Below are positions 59,517 through 64,000 of a DNA stretch of 64,000 nt, in pieces. Both the position numbers and the translations under genes were made by a program. How positions within the stretch are numbered: position 1 is the first letter of the stretch; each line of letters starts with the position of its first letter. Under the pieces are notes generated by a model that saw only the letters and a program-made list of their open reading frames with translations, made no database searches and was not told where the DNA came from. The DNA is from Streptomyces xiamenensis (GTDB taxonomy: Bacteria > Actinomycetota > Actinomycetes > Streptomycetales > Streptomycetaceae): contig NZ_CP009922.3 in assembly GCF_000993785.3 (NCBI RefSeq), forward strand, positions 682,001 to 746,000, given 5' to 3'.

Positions 59517-59761
59517 CCATGTCAACCATGCCTGTCCCACCCCGGGCCCTATGACCGAAAGTCCACCGTCCACCCGAGGTGCCCCACCCGCCCCTTCCGT
59601 GCTTAACCCCGCCTTGCGCCCGTCCTTAGCCCGGACTTAAAGACCCGTGAAAGGCCGCTTCCCGCCAGGATCGGGCCCTGTCCGGCGGCTAGCGTGCTCA
59701 CTCCCCGGGCCGTTGATCCCCCGTCACGGCCCGGGCCCCCGATCCGAGGAGACGTTCCACG

Positions 59762-60793
59762 ATGACTGCGCCGCGCACCGCCGCCACGGTCGCCGCCCTG
59801 GCCGTAGCACCGCTGATGATCACCCTGGCCACCGCGACCCCGGCCGGCGCCCACGGTTCGCTGGAGGACCCGGTGAGCCGGGTGAAGACCTGCTTCGACG
59901 AGGGACCGGAGAGCCCGGTGTCGGCCGCGTGCCGCGACCTGGTGGCCATCGGCGGCACCCAGCCGCTGTACGACTGGAACGAGGTCAACCTCGCCGACGC
60001 CGCCGGCCGCCACCGGGAACTGATTCCGGACGGCAAGCTGTGCAGCGCGGGCCGCGACAAGTACGCCGGGCTCGACCAGGCGCGCGCGGACTGGCCGGCC
60101 TCCGAACTCGCCGCGGGGCCGCACACCTTCCGTTACCGGGCCACGGCACCGCACCGCGGCGGCTTCGAACTGTTCATCACCAAGGAGGGGTACGACCCCA
60201 CCGCCCCGCTGCGCTGGTCCGACCTGGAGTCGTTCGGCCAGGTGACCGACCCGCCGCTGGAGGGCGGCTCGTACGTCTTCGACATGACCGTGCCCGAGCG
60301 TTCGGGACGGCACCTCGTGTACAGCGTCTGGCAGCGCAGCGACAGCCCCGAGGCGTTCTACACCTGCTCGGACGTGGTGTTCGGCGGCAGCGGTGCGACG
60401 GGCGGGGGCGGCGACCCGGTGATCGAACCGGCGCCGCCGGCCGCCGAGCCGGAGCCCGGGGGCCACGAAGGCCACGGCGACCACGGTGACCACGACCAGC
60501 ACGGCGAGGACCCGCACGACGGGCACGAGAAGCCCGCCGCCGGCGATCAGCGGGAGGAGGACGCGGTGCCCGAGGCCAACCGCCCCGCCCCGGCCGGCGG
60601 CACGGACGACGCCGTCACCGCCCCGGACACCGAACCGGACACCGAGCCGGCCGATGACCGCGAACTGGCCGCCACCGGTGGCGGCTCCGCCACCACCGCG
60701 CTCGCCCTGGGCGGCGCCGCGGCCCTGAGCGTCGGCACCGCCACGCTCCTGCTGGCCGCCCGGCGCCGGGCGGCCGCCGCTCGCCGCGCCTGA
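59762..60793 (+). CDS. Cell-wall-anchored AA10 lytic polysaccharide monooxygenase
   Basis: A 343-residue copper oxygenase for chitin or cellulose. The signal peptide cleaves after PAGA to expose His1 (HGSLEDPVSR), one copper-brace ligand; the second is in ATAPHRGGFELF, and VWQRSDSPEAFYTCSDVVF closes the AA10 domain (about residues 31-212). The linker (about 225-260) is His-rich (HEGHGDHGDHDQHGEDPHDG). The end carries a sortase motif LAATG, a hydrophobic stretch and an Arg-rich tail, as in sortase E substrates, so the enzyme should be displayed on the wall rather than released. ATG at 59762 follows GAGGAGA. Confidence 0.92.
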   Translation: MTAPRTAATVAALAVAPLMITLATATPAGAHGSLEDPVSRVKTCFDEGPESPVSAACRDLVAIGGTQPLYDWNEVNLADAAGRHRELIPDGKLCSAGRDKYAGLDQARADWPASELAAGPHTFRYRATAPHRGGFELFITKEGYDPTAPLRWSDLESFGQVTDPPLEGGSYVFDMTVPERSGRHLVYSVWQRSDSPEAFYTCSDVVFGGSGATGGGGDPVIEPAPPAAEPEPGGHEGHGDHGDHDQHGEDPHDGHEKPAAGDQREEDAVPEANRPAPAGGTDDAVTAPDTEPDTEPADDRELAATGGGSATTALALGGAAALSVGTATLLLAARRRAAAARRA

Positions 60794-60914
60794 CCGGCGC
60801 GGCCCGTGAACCGGTGCCGCCGTCTCCCGGCCCCCACCTTCAGGGGAGACGGCGGCACCGCCGTACGCTTCGTGCTGTCAGCACCTGGGGGGCAGACCCG
60901 GAAAGGGGAGCGCG

Positions 60915-61556
60915 ATGACGTCGGCACCCGACACCTTCGTGGAAGTCACCTCCGAGAGTGAACTGCGCGAGCTGGTCGGCGAACCCGCCCCGTACACCCG
61001 GGACAAGGCGCGCACCGCGCTGCACGCCCTGGACCGCGCATGGCTGGCCCGCTCACCGCTGTGCCTGATCGCCACCAGCGCCGCCGACGGCAGTTGCGAC
61101 GTCTCCCCCAAGGGTGATCCGCCCGGCTTCACGCTCGTGCTGGACGACCGCACCCTCGCCATCCCCGAGCGCCCCGGCAACAAGCGCCTGGACGGGTTCC
61201 GCAACATCCTCGCCAACCCGCGGGTGGGGCTCATCTACCTGCTGCCCGGACGCGGCGACACCCTGCGGATCAACGGCCGCGCCCGGATCGTGCGCGAGGC
61301 GCCGTTCCTGGACGAGATGATCGTGCGGCGCAACCGTCCCAAGCTCGCCCTGGTGGTGGAGATCGAGGAGATCTTCCACCACTGCTCCAAGGCGTTCCTG
61401 CGCTCCCACACCTGGGACCCGGACAGCTGGCAGCCCGAGGCACTGCCCAGCCGGGCCCGGATCGCCCAGGCGCTGGAGCGTCCCGCCGACTCCCTGGCGC
61501 AGTTGGAGGAGCACTACGGTCCCCGCTACGCCGAAGGGCTCTACGAGGCGAACTAG
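60915..61556 (+). CDS. Pyridoxamine 5'-phosphate oxidase-family FMN protein (MSMEG_1061 type)
   Basis: A 213-residue split-barrel flavoprotein: LCLIATSAADGSCDVSPKGD, IPERPGNKRLDGFRNILANP, VGLIYLLPGRGDTLRINGRA and HCSKAFLRSHTWDPDSWQ are typical of the MSMEG_1061 group. Physiological role unknown; members bind FMN or F420 and may reduce small electrophiles. It converges with the lipase gene, the two stops overlapping by 4 bp. Confidence 0.9.
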   Translation: MTSAPDTFVEVTSESELRELVGEPAPYTRDKARTALHALDRAWLARSPLCLIATSAADGSCDVSPKGDPPGFTLVLDDRTLAIPERPGNKRLDGFRNILANPRVGLIYLLPGRGDTLRINGRARIVREAPFLDEMIVRRNRPKLALVVEIEEIFHHCSKAFLRSHTWDPDSWQPEALPSRARIAQALERPADSLAQLEEHYGPRYAEGLYEAN

Positions 61557-62461
61557 GACAGGAAGGACCAGCAGTTCGTCGGCCGCGCGTTCGCCGGGTC
61601 GAGGGCGTTCGCCGTCTCGTGGAAGGCCGTCCGGTCGAGCAGGCCGATCGTCGCGTGCTCGGAGATGTTCAGCGGGCACAGATCCTGGAGCAGCACATTG
61701 CGTACCCCCGGCTCCTCGATGAACTGCGAGCGGTACGGGGTGACCACCTCGTCGTACCGGGTGGCGATCACCGTGTACGTGACACCGGGCACGGTGTAGC
61801 CGTCGGCGTTCAGTTCCCGCAGGAAGTCGGAACCGGCGACCTGTTGGGACAGGGCGGGGGCGGCCTCGGCGATGGCCCGGTCCAGGCCGGGGAAGAGGTC
61901 GAGCAGCTTGGTGAGTCCCAGCAGGGTGGTGCCGTTGGTGCTGGGAGCGATCGCCACGAACGCGTTGACCTTGTCCGCCGCTCCCGGGTGGTGCTTGAGG
62001 TAGTAGCGGGGCATCAGGCCGCCCTGCGAGTGGCCGACCAGGTCGACCTCGCTCGCCCCGGTGCGGGCCAGGACCCGGTCGACATGGGCGGCGAGTTCAC
62101 CGGCCGAGTCCTCCATCGGGGTCAGGCCGCCGACGAGCGGCACGCCCGGCAGCCGGCCGTAGTCGAAGGAGTGGACACAGTAGCCGCGCTGGACGAGATA
62201 GGGCGCCAGGCCCAGCCAGTTGTTGGTGCCGTCGGCGAAGGTGCCGTGCACCAGGACCACGGGGCGGGGGTGGGCGGCGGCGGGGACGCAGTTCTCCTTG
62301 TTCCAGCCGCCGGTGGCGGCGGCAGCGGCCGGGGCACCGGTGGAGGCGGGGGCGGTGGCGGCCGTGGCCGGGGCGGGCAGCACGGCGAGCAGGGCGGCCA
62401 GCAGCAGGCCGGTGGTCAGTCGTCTCGTGCGGATACGGGTGTCGTTCCGGGGCAGCTTCAC
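61553..62461 (-). CDS. Secreted lipase/esterase (alpha/beta hydrolase, class 2 lipase)
   Basis: A 302-residue exported lipase. Signal peptide with an RTRRLTTGLLLAALLAVLPA core, cleaved near ATAA. Mature features: VVLVHGTFADGTNNWLGLAP (oxyanion region), nucleophile elbow VDLVGHSQGGLMPRYYLKHH, ATRYDEVVTPYRSQF (Asp) and SEHATIGLLD (His). Two or more disulfides are likely (ENCVPAA, RGYCVHSF, QDLCPLN, TNCWSF). GTG at 62461 is chosen for GAGGAG 8 nt upstream. Probably hydrolyses short to medium acyl esters outside the cell. Confidence 0.92.
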   Translation of the reverse strand: MKLPRNDTRIRTRRLTTGLLLAALLAVLPAPATAATAPASTGAPAAAAATGGWNKENCVPAAAHPRPVVLVHGTFADGTNNWLGLAPYLVQRGYCVHSFDYGRLPGVPLVGGLTPMEDSAGELAAHVDRVLARTGASEVDLVGHSQGGLMPRYYLKHHPGAADKVNAFVAIAPSTNGTTLLGLTKLLDLFPGLDRAIAEAAPALSQQVAGSDFLRELNADGYTVPGVTYTVIATRYDEVVTPYRSQFIEEPGVRNVLLQDLCPLNISEHATIGLLDRTAFHETANALDPANARPTNCWSFLS

Positions 62462-62666
62462 GGGGCGGCTCCTCGCTGGACTCACATGGGGGGGTGACAG
62501 CGCGGCAGCTGCTGGGGTCCGGACCACAGTTACTGCTGAGTACCCCTCACGTTACGAGCGGGTAACCCCGTCGCCCAGCACCCGGTACGTGAAGAATCCG
62601 GCACACCGTCACCACCTTGGCCGCACACCTGTCGCGGCACGGGACCACCCCTGATAGGAACCGGTT

Positions 62667-63395
62667 ATGCGCCGCTCCCCCGCCCTGCTGGCCGTCGCCG
62701 CGGTCGCCGGTACCGCTCTCGTCCTGCCGCTGTCCGGCTCGCAGGGGCCGCCGGCGGTCACGGACACCGCCCCCGCCGACTTCGTGGCGCTGCGCGAGGT
62801 CGCCCCGGCCATCCGGCAGGAGATGCGGTACGCGGGTCCGCACAACTTCACCGGCGAGCGGGTGGACGGGTACGAACAGGCCGAGTGCCTGCTCACCTCG
62901 GACGCGGCGCACGCCCTGGAACGCGCCGCCCGCGCGCTGGAGGCCCAGGGCTACGGGCTGCTGGTGTACGACTGCTATCGGCCGCAGCGTGCCGTGGACC
63001 ACTTCCTGCGCTGGATGGAACAGCCCGAGGACGGCCGCACCCGGGCGGAGTTCTATCCCCGGGTGCCCAAGGAGCGGCTGGTCGAGGACGGCTACCTGGC
63101 CGAGAAGTCGGGTCACAGCAGAGGCAGTACGGTCGATCTGACGCTGACCGGGGCGGACGGGGGCGATCCGGTGGACATGGGCACCGGATTCGACTTCTTC
63201 GATCCGCGCTCGCACGGCGACTCCCCCGACGTCCCCGGGGAGGCACGGGCCGCGCGCCGGGTGCTGGCCTCAGCCCTGGGGGCGGAGGGGTTCGCACCGG
63301 TGGAGACCGAATGGTGGCACTTCGGCCACCGGGCCGAACCGTACCCGGAGACCTTCTTCGACTTCCCCGTGTCCCTGGACTCACTCGGTCGTTGA
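62667..63395 (+). CDS. Secreted D-Ala-D-Ala dipeptidase (VanX-like, M15 family)
   Basis: A 242-residue exported zinc peptidase. N-terminal signal/anchor (LLAVAAVAGTALVLPLSG), then RYAGPHNFTGERVDGYEQAE, VYDCYRPQRAVDHFLRWM, zinc ligands in KSGHSRGSTVDLTLTG (His, Asp) and the catalytic/zinc EWWHFGHR (Glu, His). Unlike vancomycin-resistance VanX it is exported and alone, without vanH/vanA, so it more likely recycles or trims peptidoglycan dipeptides in the wall than confers resistance. Confidence 0.9.
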   Translation: MRRSPALLAVAAVAGTALVLPLSGSQGPPAVTDTAPADFVALREVAPAIRQEMRYAGPHNFTGERVDGYEQAECLLTSDAAHALERAARALEAQGYGLLVYDCYRPQRAVDHFLRWMEQPEDGRTRAEFYPRVPKERLVEDGYLAEKSGHSRGSTVDLTLTGADGGDPVDMGTGFDFFDPRSHGDSPDVPGEARAARRVLASALGAEGFAPVETEWWHFGHRAEPYPETFFDFPVSLDSLGR

Positions 63396-63565
63396 CACGG
63401 GCAACGGCGGCGGCCACCGGAGCCACCCCCGTGGGTCCCGATGACCGCCACCGTCGCTGATCACCGACGCGCCGGGCGCGCCGAATGGTTTCGCCCTTCC
63501 GGGCGTTGTCACCTTTTCGCGACACGGGCGGGACAACCTCAGGACGTCACGGCCGCAACTCCCGT

Positions 63566-64000
63566 TCAGGACACGGCTGAGCGCTGCCGTGCCGACCGGT
63601 GCAGCGCGTGCTCCACCACCGCGACCAGCGCGTCCCTGGCCGAGGAACGCTCGCGTGCGTCGCACAGCAGCACCGGGACGTCCTCGTCCAGATCCAGCGC
63701 GCGCCGCACCTGCTCCGGCGGGTAACGCACGGCCCCCTCGAAGCAGTTGACCGCCACCGCGAACGGCAGCCCCCGGGTCTCGAAGAAGTCGACCACCGAG
63801 AAGCTGTCCGCGAGTCGCCGCGTGTCCACGAGGATCAGCGCGCCCAGCGCCCCGCGCGCCAGCTCGTCCCACAGGAAGCGGAACCGCTCCTGCCCCGGTG
63901 TGCCGAAGAGGTACACGATCACCGAGTCGCTGATGGTGATCCGGCCGAAGTCCATTGCCACGGTGGTGGATCGTTTCCCCGCCACCCCCCGGATGTCGTC
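63566..64000 (-). CDS. Conservon GTP-binding protein (CvnD-type), 5' end beyond window
   Basis: The open frame from 64000 reads DDIRGVAGKRSTTVAMDFGR and continues with YLFGTPGQERFRFLWDELAR (G3/switch II, DxxG replaced by GTPGQ), LILVDTRRLADSFSVVDFFE and VAVNCFEG (G4 NxxD-like). These fit the Ras-like CvnD proteins of Streptomyces conservons, which sit at the membrane with CvnA-C. The start codon and P-loop lie outside the window; the rest of the conservon should be to the right on this strand. Confidence 0.88.
   Translation of the reverse strand, partial: DDIRGVAGKRSTTVAMDFGRITISDSVIVYLFGTPGQERFRFLWDELARGALGALILVDTRRLADSFSVVDFFETRGLPFAVAVNCFEGAVRYPPEQVRRALDLDEDVPVLLCDARERSSARDALVAVVEHALHRSARQRSAVS

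Overview
The window is very G+C-rich DNA with the codon habits, GTG starts and gene families of a filamentous actinobacterium, almost certainly a Streptomyces: cvnD-type GTPase, ECF42 sigma factor with a YCII partner, LAL regulators, LAxTG cell-wall protein, DmdR-type iron box. I saw no tRNA, rRNA, CRISPR array or insertion sequence.

Positions 1-2161 carry an ECF sigma factor overlapping a membrane-anchored DUF4232 protein, then an IclR regulator. The main feature, about 2370-24297, looks like a complete indole-terpenoid (meroterpenoid) gene cluster. A rightward block encodes three MEP-pathway enzymes (ispH, dxs, ispG) that raise isoprenoid supply, then a LuxR-type regulator. A tightly packed ten-gene leftward operon (18464 to 7325) encodes two isoprenyl-diphosphate-synthase homologues (one normal GGPP/FPP synthase; one lacking the IPP-binding Arg and so a candidate indole prenyltransferase), a fused tryptophan-2,3-dioxygenase-like/FAD epoxidase-like protein, a P450 with its own ferredoxin and ferredoxin reductase, an aromatic hydroxylase-type flavoprotein, a limonene-epoxide-hydrolase/SnoaL-fold protein, an acyl-CoA-dehydrogenase-fold flavin oxygenase and a PaxB/Pyr4-type membrane terpene cyclase. 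This is the four-step logic of fungal indole diterpenes (GGPP synthase, prenyltransferase, epoxidase, membrane cyclase), as also used for bacterial xiamycin-type compounds, with extra oxidative tailoring. Two divergent about 925-residue LAL regulators, both with Arg in place of the Walker A Lys, flank it, followed by a methyltransferase. The dioxygenase-epoxidase fusion is the most unusual gene seen.

From 24.4 to 37.5 kb the genes are accessory and housekeeping: secreted peptidase-like hydrolase, ECF42/YCII pair, DUF4259, FUSC membrane protein, SRPBCC protein followed by a flavoprotein remnant, a three-gene operon (methyltransferase, CDGSH protein, frameshifted haem-oxygenase-like diiron protein), a pyruvate-oxidase-like ThDP enzyme, a split transketolase behind a MerR-type promoter, and a rifampin ADP-ribosyltransferase. 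From 37.5 to 48 kb polysaccharide and ester degradation dominates: Tat-exported hydrolase with fascin-like repeats, GH10 xylanase with CBM13, and a LacI-regulated GH13 alpha-glucosidase.

From 48 to 56.4 kb lie an ABC transporter with a GntR regulator, a MarR/DoxX/extradiol-dioxygenase module with paired operators, a frameshifted TetR regulator beside a leaderless DsbA-family gene, an exact 161-bp tandem duplication around a terminator, and an Abi-family HEPN protein with a strong hairpin in its leader. The end holds an iron-box-controlled lysine decarboxylase/N-hydroxylase pair (siderophore precursor), a sortase-anchored AA10 LPMO with a His-rich linker, an FMN-binding protein, a secreted lipase, a VanX-like peptidase and a partial conservon GTPase.

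No searches were run. Family assignments rest on motifs read from the translations; pathway and product statements are inference.
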